Part shown: positions 53,003 to 61,650 of the stretch, piece after piece | How positions within the stretch are numbered: position 1 is the stretch's first letter | How the letters are laid out: every line of letters begins with the position of its first letter | From: Diplocloster modestus | Lineage (GTDB): Bacteria; Bacillota; Clostridia; Lachnospirales; Lachnospiraceae | Assembly (NCBI RefSeq): GCF_019042245.1 | Contig: NZ_JAHQCX010000005.1 | Location: 248,001 to 312,000 of the forward strand | Reading direction: 5' to 3' | Length of the DNA stretch: 64,000 bases | Made by a program: the position numbers and the translations under genes | Notes under the pieces: model-generated | The model's input: only the letters and a program-made list of their open reading frames with translations | Told to the model about the DNA's origin: nothing | The model's database searches: none

Positions 53003-53280
53003 GCCGTTTCATCCACCCCTTCGCCCAGGCCGGAGGCAATCGCCTGAAGAATCATCTCTAAATCCTGCTCCTCTGTCTCGCCGGAACACTCCACGGTCAC
53101 AACCGTACCCTTTTTGATTGCCGCGCTCATCAGAATCAGGATGCTTTTGGGATTCACCAGCTTTCCCCCTGACCGGATAATAATATTGGATCCGCACTTC
53201 CTTGCTATCTTAGACAGTTCTGAAGCCGGCCTCATATGCAGACCTGATTTATTTTTGACTTCAATCGTTGCGCTAACCAT
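52999..53280 (-). CDS. ptsH: PTS phosphocarrier protein HPr
   Basis: A 93-residue HPr-family protein. His15 in KSGLHMRPAS is the phosphorylation site for enzyme I. Ser46 in NPKSILIL corresponds to the HPr-kinase site, though LILMSAAIKKG differs from the usual MGVMSLG. Slightly longer than standard HPr (about 85-88) through an acidic tail. ATG at 53280 has GGAGGT. Between IIB and enzyme I genes. Confidence 0.93.
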   Translation of the reverse strand: MVSATIEVKNKSGLHMRPASELSKIARKCGSNIIIRSGGKLVNPKSILILMSAAIKKGTVVTVECSGETEEQDLEMILQAIASGLGEGVDETA

Positions 53281-53294
53281 AATTACCTCCAAGT

Positions 53295-53630
53295 TTAACT
53301 TTCTATATCTTTTCCTATGGTCTGCTCATACACCTCTTCCGCTTTATCCATAACCTGTTTGATATGCCGAATGGCCTGATCGATCGGAACCTTTACCACC
53401 GGTTTCCCTTCAAACCGCTCTTTCTTAGCCACAGCTATGGCATAAGCGATCAGGATCACATCTGCCGACTGACAGATCTCCTTTGGAAGCATATCCGAGA
53501 GATTCGATCCTCCCTGCATTTCCACACGCACCGAATGACCGCGGGCGATCGCTTCTTTTTTCAGCGCAGCTGCACACATTTCGCTGTGTGCTACTCCCGC
53601 CACGCAGGAAGTGATAATAACCAGTTTCAT
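53295..53630 (-). CDS. PTS fructose-family IIB component
   Basis: A 111-residue cytoplasmic IIB protein. The phospho-Cys is Cys9 in ITSCVAGVAHSEM, matching the CPTGIAHT loop of FruA-type IIB proteins with changes. A later ADVILIAYAIAV matches the core strand. ATG at 53630 has AAAGGAGGG; the frame is open 12 codons more. Receives phosphate from the IIA and passes it to the sugar carried by the IIC. Confidence 0.92.
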   Translation of the reverse strand: MKLVIITSCVAGVAHSEMCAAALKKEAIARGHSVRVEMQGGSNLSDMLPKEICQSADVILIAYAIAVAKKERFEGKPVVKVPIDQAIRHIKQVMDKAEEVYEQTIGKDIES

Positions 53631-53689
53631 AGATACACCCTCCTTTCGTACCCGTTTCATAGGCATTTCCCGCTCTCGCGTCCCCGGGA

Positions 53690-54787
53690 CTACAGGCTCA
53701 TAACCTCATCGTCGCTGTCCGGATCGAAATTCTTCCTGGGCCAGATTTTCCGAAGGAAGATTAACGATGCCGCCGTCATCGCAGCGCCGACCACCACACA
53801 GAGTGCATATACAGGCACCGAGCTGATAAAGAACCAGGAAGCCAGTCCCAGAGCTGGGACACTTAACTCCAACCCAAAGAAGCCGGCCAGAAATCCACTG
53901 ACCAGACAGCCCAGAAAGCTGGCAATAGTGCAACGAATAATATCATTGATCACCAACGGAAGTGCCAGTTCCGTAAAACCACCGATCAAAACAATGGGCC
54001 AGGATGTTCTGGCATATCGTCTTTCAGACTTTGTAAAAAGTTTCGGGGCGACGAACGCCGCCACTGTGAATCCGAACGGCGGCACCATGGCGATGGCGAT
54101 CGCAATGCCTACGAACAGATAGATTCCTTTGTCAAATCCCGCAAACATGATCGCTGTCCCGATCTTACTGATGGGGCCGCCATAATCCACTCCGCCCAGC
54201 GCGCCCAGAATCAGTCCGGCGATCCCTCCCTGGGTAGCATCCATACCGGAGAGTTTCGCTACCATATAGTCCGTAAAACGGGCGACCGGCGCATTAATGA
54301 CATAAATTATGAACAAGCCCACGACCAGGGTCGAAAACGCAGGGACAAAATAGTCCCATACCCCCTGCAGTATCTTATTGGGTTTGATCAGTTTTTTCAG
54401 CAACGCCACCACATATCCCACCAGGAATCCCGCCAGCAGCGCTCCTATGTAACCCGACCCATTGGTATTGGCCAGATAGGCGCAGATAAATCCCGGCGCG
54501 ATGCCCGCTTTGTCTGCAATGGAAAATGCTATGTATGCGCCGAAGATCGGTATAAAAAAGGTCATGCCCACCTGCCCGATCGACGCAACCATCGACCATA
54601 TAGGAGCATCCGAGATATTGCTGATCGAACTGACTGCGGTAATAATCCCCCCGATCAGTACAAACGGGAGCATATACGATATACCGGAACGCAAATGGTC
54701 AAATGGCTTGGAAAATATATCTTTCACAATCTGCTTTTTCGTTTTTTCCACATTTTCAAATTCAAACGTAAGATCATTGCCTGCCAT
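53690..54787 (-). CDS. PTS fructose-family IIC permease
   Basis: A 365-residue membrane permease, about nine helices, of the fructose/mannitol-like family. Features include HLRSGISYMLPFVLIGGIIT at the N-terminus, IAPGFICAYLANTNGSGYIG, and GPISKIGTAIMFAGFDKGIY. It overlaps the IIA gene by 14 bases. The sugar may be fructose, allulose or another ketose, as an epimerase leads the operon. Confidence 0.93.
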   Translation of the reverse strand: MAGNDLTFEFENVEKTKKQIVKDIFSKPFDHLRSGISYMLPFVLIGGIITAVSSISNISDAPIWSMVASIGQVGMTFFIPIFGAYIAFSIADKAGIAPGFICAYLANTNGSGYIGALLAGFLVGYVVALLKKLIKPNKILQGVWDYFVPAFSTLVVGLFIIYVINAPVARFTDYMVAKLSGMDATQGGIAGLILGALGGVDYGGPISKIGTAIMFAGFDKGIYLFVGIAIAIAMVPPFGFTVAAFVAPKLFTKSERRYARTSWPIVLIGGFTELALPLVINDIIRCTIASFLGCLVSGFLAGFFGLELSVPALGLASWFFISSVPVYALCVVVGAAMTAASLIFLRKIWPRKNFDPDSDDEVMSL

Positions 54788-55265
54788 ACTGATTTTCCCT
54801 CCCTTCCGCTGTTTCCAGCGTGGCTAGAAACTCTTCTGTATTCTTCACTTTACCCCATATTTCCAAATTATCTTCCCGCAATGCCGAGATCGCTATAGAG
54901 GAAATCATCTCCAGATGCCGGTTAATAACCGTCTCATCTTCCACTCTCGGTATGGCTATCAGAAAGACAAATCTTACCGGTGTCTCCTGATCCCCATCCC
55001 AGTCGACAGCGGAAGTTAAACGGCCGAAGCACAGTCCGGCTTTATTTACCGATGTACTGATCCCGTGAGGCACCGCCAGCTCCGATGTGCTGTAGGTGGA
55101 ACAGATCTTTTCCCGTTCCAGTACACTTTGTATAAAGCATTCCAGGTCTTGAACCAATCCGTTATCATAGAGCATTTTAGCCAGCTCCCGGATTACGGTG
55201 TCCCTGTCACCGGCTTCCAGTTCCAGATTTACCGTATTTTCATTGATTACCTCACGAATTTTCAT
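54774..55265 (-). CDS. PTS fructose-family IIA component
   Basis: A 163-residue cytoplasmic IIA (fructose/mannitol/Ntr fold). The phospho-His is His67 in SELAVPHGIS. The N-terminal VINENTVNLELEAGDRDTVI and FVFLIAIPRVEDE fit. The C-terminus overlaps the IIC gene. Upstream 41 bases is the epimerase gene. Confidence 0.93.
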   Translation of the reverse strand: MKIREVINENTVNLELEAGDRDTVIRELAKMLYDNGLVQDLECFIQSVLEREKICSTYSTSELAVPHGISTSVNKAGLCFGRLTSAVDWDGDQETPVRFVFLIAIPRVEDETVINRHLEMISSIAISALREDNLEIWGKVKNTEEFLATLETAEGRENQYGRQ

Positions 55266-55306
55266 AGAAGTCCTCCTTATATGCTTCGGTTCAACCAGCT
55301 CTGCCT

Positions 55307-56026
55307 TTATTGCAGGTTATATTTTACAGAGAGATTATCCAGTATATTCCGGAATTCCTTCACTGCATAGGTGATTCCCTTGTCATGTCTGAAAATCGCG
55401 GAGGAAAGTATCACCACGTCCGGATTACACTCGATCAGAGGTTCCACATTATCAGTACGGATCCCACCGTCTACCGCCAGTTCACACTTCGGATTTTTCT
55501 CATCGATCATCTTTCTTGCCCGCTGTACCAGATCCAGTACGGATTCTCTCCAGTACCAGTTATCTTTCCCGTCGGTATTCGATGTCCCATGCGTGACGAT
55601 ATGAAGACGGTCAATATCATAGATAGCTTCATCCAGGAAACAAAGAGGAGTATAACAGCCAATGGTAAGGCCGATTTTCATTCCCAGCCGTTTACACCAA
55701 TCCATCCGGTAAGCCAGGGTGGCTCCGATAAACCGTTCCGCCGGAAGGATCAGCATGTTACATCCCACTTCCGCGATTCTGTCTATAAATATCTTATCAC
55801 ATTCGGAAGTGTAGAAGTGACATTCGATGGGTTTATCCGTCACCTTGCGGAATCCCTCGATGATCTGGGGACCGCCCATCAGCTGAAGATTAATGGGGAG
55901 TTCCACCATATCGGCCGCATCGGCGTGGACAATGTCTGCGCCGGCATCCATGGCTTCCTTCATGTTAGCGCCAAGTCTTGAGTAGTCAAAATGGGCGATA
56001 CCAGCTGAAATTTTAATATGTTTCAT
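55307..56026 (-). CDS. Ribulose-phosphate 3-epimerase-family enzyme
   Basis: A 239-residue TIM-barrel epimerase, more distant from Rpe than the one at 46668. Metal ligands His and Asp appear in IVHADAADM and ECHFYTSE, with Asp in LAVDGGIRTDNVEPL. The start is preceded by AAAGGAGGAT. First gene of the PTS operon, so it likely epimerises the imported ketose phosphate at C3. Substrate unproven. Confidence 0.85.
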   Translation of the reverse strand: MKHIKISAGIAHFDYSRLGANMKEAMDAGADIVHADAADMVELPINLQLMGGPQIIEGFRKVTDKPIECHFYTSECDKIFIDRIAEVGCNMLILPAERFIGATLAYRMDWCKRLGMKIGLTIGCYTPLCFLDEAIYDIDRLHIVTHGTSNTDGKDNWYWRESVLDLVQRARKMIDEKNPKCELAVDGGIRTDNVEPLIECNPDVVILSSAIFRHDKGITYAVKEFRNILDNLSVKYNLQ

Positions 56027-56068
56027 GTAGCATCCTCCTTTCAGAGTGGTTCTGTTTTGCGGTTACAT

Positions 56069-56086
56069 TTGAATCATATCATTCAA
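56069..56086. promoter_or_regulatory. Inverted repeat upstream of the PTS operon
   Basis: TTGAAT (56069-56074) and ATTCAA (56081-56086) flank six bases, 43 bases before the epimerase start. It could be the operator bound by the divergent PRD regulator. No clear sigma-A hexamers could be fixed nearby. Confidence 0.45.
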
Positions 56087-56278
56087 AATTGTACATAGTT
56101 TCTAAATAAAATGAAATATTTTCCAAATATATTTACATTACAACCTTTCTTCCTGTCATTTCAGCATCCAAAGCATACAATCTGCCGTTAAAATATAGGA
56201 TTTGTGTACATTTTTTTGTGCTTTTTTCAATTTTCCATGCAGCCGAACAATTGAATTCCGAATATAAACAGGGTATGA

Positions 56279-56308
56279 TTGGATTATCAACTACCATATC
56301 CATAAAAT
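56279..56308 (+). promoter_or_regulatory. Probable promoter of the PRD regulator gene
   Basis: TTGGAT (56279-56284), 18-base spacer, TAAAAT (56303-56308), 60 bases before the start. Moderate match. Confidence 0.4.
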
Positions 56309-56367
56309 CTGCACGTATGTAACACACATAACAGAAACAGTCTGTACAGAAATGGGGGCTTCCGCTC

Positions 56368-58377
56368 ATGAATCTGACAACACGCCAACAGCGGCTTTTA
56401 AAACATTTCGTATCCCGTCAAACAGCTTTATCCTATCCGGAAATCGCCAACGCCTACGATATCTCTAACAGTACTGCGCGCAGTGATATGCGTTATATCA
56501 GCAATTATCTGAACGATCAGTACCAAATCAGCTTTCACAGGGACTCTTCCAACCGGTTTTTTCTGGAAAAAGAGGACATACGCACATTATTAAAAGCGCA
56601 TCTGCCCTTCAGTTTATCCACAGATCCCAATATAAAGTCCCGCCTTCTCCTGCTCATTTACCATCTGCTCTTTTCCCTCCCGCAGACCTTAAGCATGCAA
56701 AGACTGGCGGATCTTCTTTTTATCAGCCGTCCCACTGCCTATCATCTGTTAAATACGGCGGAAAATGTACTGGCAGAATATCATATCACGATTCAAAAAG
56801 GGTCACCCAACGGGCTTTCCCTGACCTGCCGGGAGTATGCGTGGAGAACCGCTTCAGCCACTTTATACCAGCAATTAAAAAAGCACGGATACCAGATCCG
56901 CTCTTCCCGGATCAAAGCCATGCCCGTGTCCTCTATGGATGTAGTCTCCGTCGAGATCCTGGAGGGACTGTTTCCAGGTCTTGACATCTGCAAAATTATA
57001 AATCTGCTGCTTCGTTTTGAGAAGGAGCAGGGGATCCGCCTTATAGATTATTCCTTTGAACGAGTGTGTGTCTACCTGACCATATCCTTGTACCGGATCC
57101 GGCAGCATCACCTTGTGGAATACCCGGAGTCTTTTTCCGAGACCGGTTCTGAACACACTCCGGCCTATGCATTGAGCCAGGAATTTATCGATCTTCTGGA
57201 AGACAATTTTCATATGAAACTGCCGCTCCAGGAATCCCACTTAATCTCATCCCTGTTCTTGTGCAGCAATCTGGAATATCTGAACGCGGATTACCGTTAC
57301 AGCACCGTCCCCCCATTGCTGCGGGATTTCCTGGATGAACTGCTGGAGAGGACCAGCAATATGCTGAACAGACGTATCGCCAGTGACCGCAAACTGTACG
57401 ACGACCTGGTACACTACATTCCCTCTGCGATAGGCCGTCTGCGGTACAGATTCAACTCCTACAAGGGTCCTTACGATACCATAAGAAAGCAGTATTCCAG
57501 ATTGTTCGCCATCATCTGGTCCACGAACCTTCTATTCAATCACTACTTTCAAGTGGAATTGAACAAAGAAGAAAGCTGCTGCCTGGTCTTATTTTTCGCC
57601 GCCGCTCTTGAACGGACCGCCAACCACCTCAGGGCCATAGTCGCGTGGAAGAGCGACACCGGCCTGGGCGAAATCGCACTGCTAAACGCTGTCATCGAAA
57701 AGAATATACCAAATCTCTCCCTGATCGATGTCCTGCCCCTGCACCAGCTGGACATGAAGCCTTATCACCGCAGCGCTTATGACTTTGTGATCTCCAATTG
57801 TCCGGTTACCCATTCCGGCAAAACTGTGGTACAGGTGAACTCCATCCTGACTCCCGACGACATCAACACCGTCCAGAAGGTCATGCTGGAAATAACAGAA
57901 CGTAAGAATCAGAACACCAGAACCAGAGCGGCCATGCATTATCTGCTGCACCCTTCCGGCATTCTCACAGGAGTGCATCCCAGTCACAAGAATGAGATAC
58001 TGAAAAAGCTTTGCACTCTACTGGAAATATCCGGGAACGTCACAGAAGCTTTTTATGATACGGTACTCTCCCGGGAATCCATATGCAGCACCTACATCGG
58101 AAACGGCCTGGTATTCACCCACGGAGACAGTGAGCAGGTCCGCAAGTCCGCGTTGTCCATCGCCCGGCTCGCTTCCACGATTCCCTGGGACGACGCAGAA
58201 GTTGATCTGATCTTCGTCTATGCCTTTAATTTAAACGATCTAGAAAAAAATAATATTAAGATGGATGATTTTTTTTCAATCTTTGTAGATATCACCAATG
58301 AAGATGGTATGATGAATGAATTGAGGGAACAGCCAGGCCCGGAAGCCTTTTATGAAACCTTCCTCTCCTTCTTCTAG
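56368..58377 (+). CDS. PRD-containing PTS-controlled transcriptional activator (MtlR/LicR type)
   Basis: A 669-residue multi-domain regulator. An N-terminal winged helix spans about 1-65 (RQQRLLKHFVSRQTALSYPE, DISNSTARSDMRYI), a second helix-turn-helix about 80-130, and two PTS regulation domains about 180-400. A IIB-like domain spans about 410-495, without a clear Cys, and a IIA domain about 530-665 has His in VFTHGDSEQ. PTS proteins phosphorylate such domains to switch activity. It is divergent from the fructose-type PTS operon and is its likely activator. Confidence 0.93.
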   Translation: MNLTTRQQRLLKHFVSRQTALSYPEIANAYDISNSTARSDMRYISNYLNDQYQISFHRDSSNRFFLEKEDIRTLLKAHLPFSLSTDPNIKSRLLLLIYHLLFSLPQTLSMQRLADLLFISRPTAYHLLNTAENVLAEYHITIQKGSPNGLSLTCREYAWRTASATLYQQLKKHGYQIRSSRIKAMPVSSMDVVSVEILEGLFPGLDICKIINLLLRFEKEQGIRLIDYSFERVCVYLTISLYRIRQHHLVEYPESFSETGSEHTPAYALSQEFIDLLEDNFHMKLPLQESHLISSLFLCSNLEYLNADYRYSTVPPLLRDFLDELLERTSNMLNRRIASDRKLYDDLVHYIPSAIGRLRYRFNSYKGPYDTIRKQYSRLFAIIWSTNLLFNHYFQVELNKEESCCLVLFFAAALERTANHLRAIVAWKSDTGLGEIALLNAVIEKNIPNLSLIDVLPLHQLDMKPYHRSAYDFVISNCPVTHSGKTVVQVNSILTPDDINTVQKVMLEITERKNQNTRTRAAMHYLLHPSGILTGVHPSHKNEILKKLCTLLEISGNVTEAFYDTVLSRESICSTYIGNGLVFTHGDSEQVRKSALSIARLASTIPWDDAEVDLIFVYAFNLNDLEKNNIKMDDFFSIFVDITNEDGMMNELREQPGPEAFYETFLSFF

Positions 58378-58384
58378 CAGATAT

Positions 58385-58498
58385 GGCAGGGGTCATACGG
58401 CAGGGGACATACGGCGGGGGACATGTTCATTTCAGTTTGGGACATGTCCATTTCAATCAGTCAAAAGGGACATGTCCCAAATCGATTTGGACATGTCC
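58385..58498. repeat. GGACATGTCC palindrome array with a 14-bp GGCRGGGGWCATAC repeat
   Basis: Two kinds of repeat lie between convergent genes. First GGCAGGGGTCATAC, GGCAGGGGACATAC and GGCGGGGGACAT in series (58385-58423). Then GGACATGTTC at 58419 and exact GGACATGTCC at 58440, 58468 and 58489. The last two with AAATCGATTT between them make a large near-perfect inverted repeat, 58466-58501. Confidence 0.9.
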
Positions 58499-58509
58499 CC
58501 TTCCCGCTT

Positions 58510-59097
58510 TTATTCTATAATCCTTTTTACGATTACATTTACCCACTTTGTATTTCTCTCGCTGCGCACATCATTGGACTTCCAGATCTCCAGTGTCTCC
58601 ACATCGTCGGACTTCTGAAGTACCTTCGCCAGTGAGGCGATCGTATAGTCATAATAATATCTGCCGTTGTCAAATCCATGGGAATCCCCGAAGCGGAAGG
58701 ACATATACAATACCCCATCCGGCTTCAACGCCCGAAACACCCGGTTCAGCACGCCTTCCATTTTGTCCTTCTCCACATGCACCAGGGAAGCACAAGCCCA
58801 GATCCCGTCAAATACACCGTCAAAATCCAGTTCCTCAAACCGTATATTCAGGACCTCTTTGCCAAGATTGATCTCCGCCAGCTTACACATTTCTTCCGAT
58901 CCGTCGACTGCGGTAACGTAAAAGCCTGCTTCCTCCAGATACAAAGAGTCCCTTCCCGATCCGCATCCCAGATCCATCACTTCCGCGTTTTCAGGAAGAT
59001 ACTTGACAAAACGTTCCAGCGCCTCCGACATGTCAAGATCAACCGTACTTTCGTAATAGGCCGCAGCGTACTTATTGTAATAATCAATTGAATCCAA
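58510..59097 (-). CDS. Class I SAM-dependent methyltransferase
   Basis: A 195-residue Rossmann-fold methyltransferase. Motif I VMDLGCGSGRDSLYLEEAG is near residue 40, followed by the acidic VTAVDGSEEMCKLA and GVFDGIWACASLVHV. The start is TTG at 59097 with AGGAG 6 bases upstream. Substrate is unknown; no partner genes. The two insertion sequences lie about 100 bases behind its start, so they may have cut off or altered its promoter. Confidence 0.87.
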   Translation of the reverse strand: MDSIDYYNKYAAAYYESTVDLDMSEALERFVKYLPENAEVMDLGCGSGRDSLYLEEAGFYVTAVDGSEEMCKLAEINLGKEVLNIRFEELDFDGVFDGIWACASLVHVEKDKMEGVLNRVFRALKPDGVLYMSFRFGDSHGFDNGRYYYDYTIASLAKVLQKSDDVETLEIWKSNDVRSERNTKWVNVIVKRIIE

Positions 59098-59192
59098 TGT
59101 AATCTCCTACACCCTTCCTTTATATGCTATAACAGAAAATACTTAGATAGAATTATTATAACAAGCCTGTTATAAAAATGCAATCGCTATCG

Positions 59193-59202
59193 AAGAAGCG
59201 AA
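59193..59202. repeat. Target-site duplication of the ISAs1-family element, left
   Basis: AAGAAGCGAA, repeated exactly at 60399-60408 on the other side of the element. Ten bases is usual for this family. Confidence 0.9.
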
Positions 59203-60398
59203 CAGGGCAATCGCTTACGAACAATCAAAGACTTTAAGCAAGTATGCCGGAGAAAGCATACACTTTTTGCGTTTGAGATTAATACTTCCACGGTAAGAAG
59301 TCTCGGACTTCAAAAGATTAAGCGCAAGATGACGCATTATATTCATGTTTTCCGCAGCATAACCAGCACGCATGCGCATAGAATCCTCACCAAAATCAAC
59401 ATCCAAAACCCAATGCAGACTGTTTTCTATTGACCAATGTGCACGTTTGGTTTTTAAGAGCTCAGCCGCTGACATTGATTCCTTGCTGAAAATGACATAA
59501 TGTACCATCGTTTCGCAGGCTTCTTTCCCAACGACTTGTGTACAAGAGCGGATCACCCCTATCCCAGATAGACCAGGCCAGTTCTCTTTGTGTGCCAACC
59601 AATCAATTTGTGTTGTCACATAGCATTCTCGTGTTTCATAACGTCCATGCGACTTCTCTGCGGTTTTAGCATATTCACATTGCTCTTGTTCCGTTGAAAA
59701 ATACAACGTTATATCTTCGTATAACCCCGGCTGGTTTTCTTTTACCGATAGCACATAATCGGCCTGCGCCTCGCAAATGGTTTTTGCAATTTCCCGCTGC
59801 GTACCCATTGCATCAATCGTGACGATACAGTCTTTGAGTTCCAGCAATTTCAACAACTTTGGGATTGCCGTTATTTCATTGCTTTTTTCATCTGTTGCTA
59901 TCTCACCCAAAACCAGCCCGTTTTCTGCTGCCCACGCGCTTACGACATGGACTGCCTTTTTGTTTTCTGCCACGCTTTTGCTTGCACAAATGGTTTTCCC
60001 ATCCACCGCTACCACTTCATCTGTTATCTTTTGCCGGACAGTTTCTACCCATTCCATAAAGCCAGTTCGTAATTCCTCCGGTTTGATAGCTGAAAATACA
60101 TCGCCAAACGTATCGTGCGAGGGTATCCCGTTCTCTAAACTTAAAAATCCTCGCAGCCATGTTTCCCGCTCCTTACCGAATAGTTCCATTTCTGTGAATT
60201 GCGTGCATCCACTTATGACTGCCAATATCGCTATCGTCAGGATCTCTTCCAGCTTATGCTTTTTTGCATTCCCTACACGGGGATCTGCTATACCTTTAAA
60301 TATTTCTACCATTCCTCGTTCCATCATAGGCACCTGCTTTCACTTCTTAATTATAGCACCATTTTGGGATCTTCACTTTTTCGTAAGCGATTACCCTG
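59203..60398 (-). mobile_element. ISAs1-family insertion sequence, intact, 1196 bp
   Basis: Terminal inverted repeats are CAGGGCAATCGCTTACGAA at the left end and CAGGGTAATCGCTTACGAA read inward from the right end (18 of 19 match). A 10-bp perfect target duplication flanks it. One full-length transposase gene. It inserted into the left target copy of the neighbouring IS481-like element and is therefore the younger insertion. Confidence 0.93.
59215..60327 (-). CDS. ISAs1-family transposase
   Basis: A 370-residue DDE transposase. The N-terminal ISAs1-associated domain has IADPRVGNAKKHKLEEILTI, and the catalytic core DEVVAVDGKTICASKS, CIVTIDAMGTQREIA and HWSIENSLHWVLDVDFGEDS gives the acidic residues in order. 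ATG at 60327 follows AGCAGGT; GTG at 60333 and ATG at 60324 are alternatives. Reading frame is intact, so the element may still move. Confidence 0.95.
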   Translation of the reverse strand: MMERGMVEIFKGIADPRVGNAKKHKLEEILTIAILAVISGCTQFTEMELFGKERETWLRGFLSLENGIPSHDTFGDVFSAIKPEELRTGFMEWVETVRQKITDEVVAVDGKTICASKSVAENKKAVHVVSAWAAENGLVLGEIATDEKSNEITAIPKLLKLLELKDCIVTIDAMGTQREIAKTICEAQADYVLSVKENQPGLYEDITLYFSTEQEQCEYAKTAEKSHGRYETRECYVTTQIDWLAHKENWPGLSGIGVIRSCTQVVGKEACETMVHYVIFSKESMSAAELLKTKRAHWSIENSLHWVLDVDFGEDSMRMRAGYAAENMNIMRHLALNLLKSETSYRGSINLKRKKCMLSPAYLLKVFDCS

Positions 60399-60408
60399 AA
60401 GAAGCGAA
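60399..60408. repeat. Target-site duplication of the ISAs1-family element, right
   Basis: AAGAAGCGAA, identical to 59193-59202. Confidence 0.9.
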
Positions 60409-60418
60409 AACATATCGT

Positions 60419-61483
60419 TGTAGGATTACAATACATGTGTTACAACTGAATAATTAAAATGCAGGGATTTCTCTTTTGTGTTATATTTTAGTCACCACAG
60501 CCACAACATAAACAAAGGAGTTCCCTGCTATGGCTAGTATAACACAAGATATGAGATACCGTCTATCCCTGATCCGTTACGCTGAGAAATATGGCATTAC
60601 CAAGGCTGCTATCAAATACAAAACCAACCGGCAGTATATCTACCGCTGGAAACGACGCTTTGACGGCTCTATTGAATCCCTCCGTGATCTCTCCAGACGC
60701 CCCCACCATCATCCCAACCAGCATACCCCTGCGCAAGAAAAGCTTATCTCGGATATGCGCCGCCGTAATCCCGATGCCGGTCTGGTCATTTTTTGGGTCA
60801 AACTCCGGCAGCGCGGGTATTCCCGCTCCATCACAGGTCTCTACCGCTTCCTCCAAAAACACGGAATCATGGCTGTCCATCCCCCGAATCCGAAATACAT
60901 CCCAAAACCATATGAGCAGATGGAGTATCCCGGTCAGCGTATCCAGGTGGATGTGAAATTTGTCCCTTCCGCCTGTCTTATAAACAGCAGGGTCATTGGG
61001 AAGCAGTTCTTCCAGTACACTGCCATTAATGAGTTTTCCAGATGGCGTTTTGTGGAAGCCTTTGAGGAACACAACACCTATTCTTCTGCACAATTTGTGG
61101 AACACCTCATAAAAGCGTTCCCCTTCCCCATCGAGTGCATCCAGACAGATAATGGATCGGAATTTACCAACCGCTTTACTTCTCACCGGGACAAGCCCAC
61201 TCTCTTCCAAAAGCACCTGGAAGCACATGGGATAAGGCATAAGCTCATCCGGCCCTTTACGCCACGTCACAATGGGAAGGTAGAGCGAAGCCATCGGAAG
61301 GATAATGAGCGTTTTTATGCTACCCATCTGTTCTATTCCTTTGAGGACTTTGCTGCACAGTTAAAAGTGTATAACCGTAGGGATTACAATAATTTCCCCA
61401 TGCGCCCTCTTGGCTGGAAAACGCCCAATGAGGTCTTAAAAGATTCTTTACGGTTAATGTAACAAATGTTTGACAAACCTACA
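60419..61483 (+). mobile_element. IS481/IS1202-like insertion sequence, 1065 bp, with a 24-bp direct repeat
   Basis: Ends are TGTAGGATTACAATACATGT at the left and TGTAGGTTTGTCAAACATTT read from the right, matching at 19 of 26 positions overall and closing with TGTTACA on both. A 24-base sequence starting ATCGAAGAAGCGAA follows the right end (61485-61508). The same 24 bases lie at the left end, where the ISAs1 element splits them. One intact transposase gene. Confidence 0.82.
60530..61462 (+). CDS. IS481-type DDE transposase
   Basis: A 310-residue transposase. The N-terminal helix-turn-helix reads RYAEKYGITKAAIKYKTNRQ then YIYRWKRRF, and the rve-type catalytic core has Asp in RIQVDVKFVP, Asp in CIQTDNGSEFTN and Glu in RHNGKVERSHRKDNE. 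AAGGAG precedes the ATG. No frameshift. Closest to IS481-type integrase-like transposases; homology to the IS1202 group is possible. Confidence 0.93.
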   Translation: MASITQDMRYRLSLIRYAEKYGITKAAIKYKTNRQYIYRWKRRFDGSIESLRDLSRRPHHHPNQHTPAQEKLISDMRRRNPDAGLVIFWVKLRQRGYSRSITGLYRFLQKHGIMAVHPPNPKYIPKPYEQMEYPGQRIQVDVKFVPSACLINSRVIGKQFFQYTAINEFSRWRFVEAFEEHNTYSSAQFVEHLIKAFPFPIECIQTDNGSEFTNRFTSHRDKPTLFQKHLEAHGIRHKLIRPFTPRHNGKVERSHRKDNERFYATHLFYSFEDFAAQLKVYNRRDYNNFPMRPLGWKTPNEVLKDSLRLM

Positions 61484-61484
61484 G

Positions 61485-61508
61485 ATCGAAGAAGCGAAAA
61501 CATATCGT
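61485..61508. repeat. 24-bp direct repeat at the right of the IS481-like element
   Basis: Begins ATCGAAGAAGCGAAAACATA and ends TCGT. The left counterpart is reconstituted by joining 59189-59202 with the sequence after the right ISAs1 duplication up to 60418. Confidence 0.8.
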
Positions 61509-61650
61509 ACAACCAAAAACAAAGCCCGAAAACAAAACCAAAAATCAAAAGGGTGTAAAGTCTGGAAATCAAAACAGGCATTTCATGATAACACCTTTTT
61601 AGGTTCCATAAAGCGGCTTTAATTCAGAACCGCAATCCCGTGTACTATTA

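Noticed and set aside
60563-61327. Minus-strand open frame of 254 codons inside the IS481-like element
   Set aside because: Antisense to the intact transposase with full DDE motifs.
61530-61605. AAAAGGGTGT...ACACCTTTTT as a terminator
   Set aside because: The arms are about 40 bases apart with a mismatch; no gene ends immediately upstream except the transposase, so support is weak.
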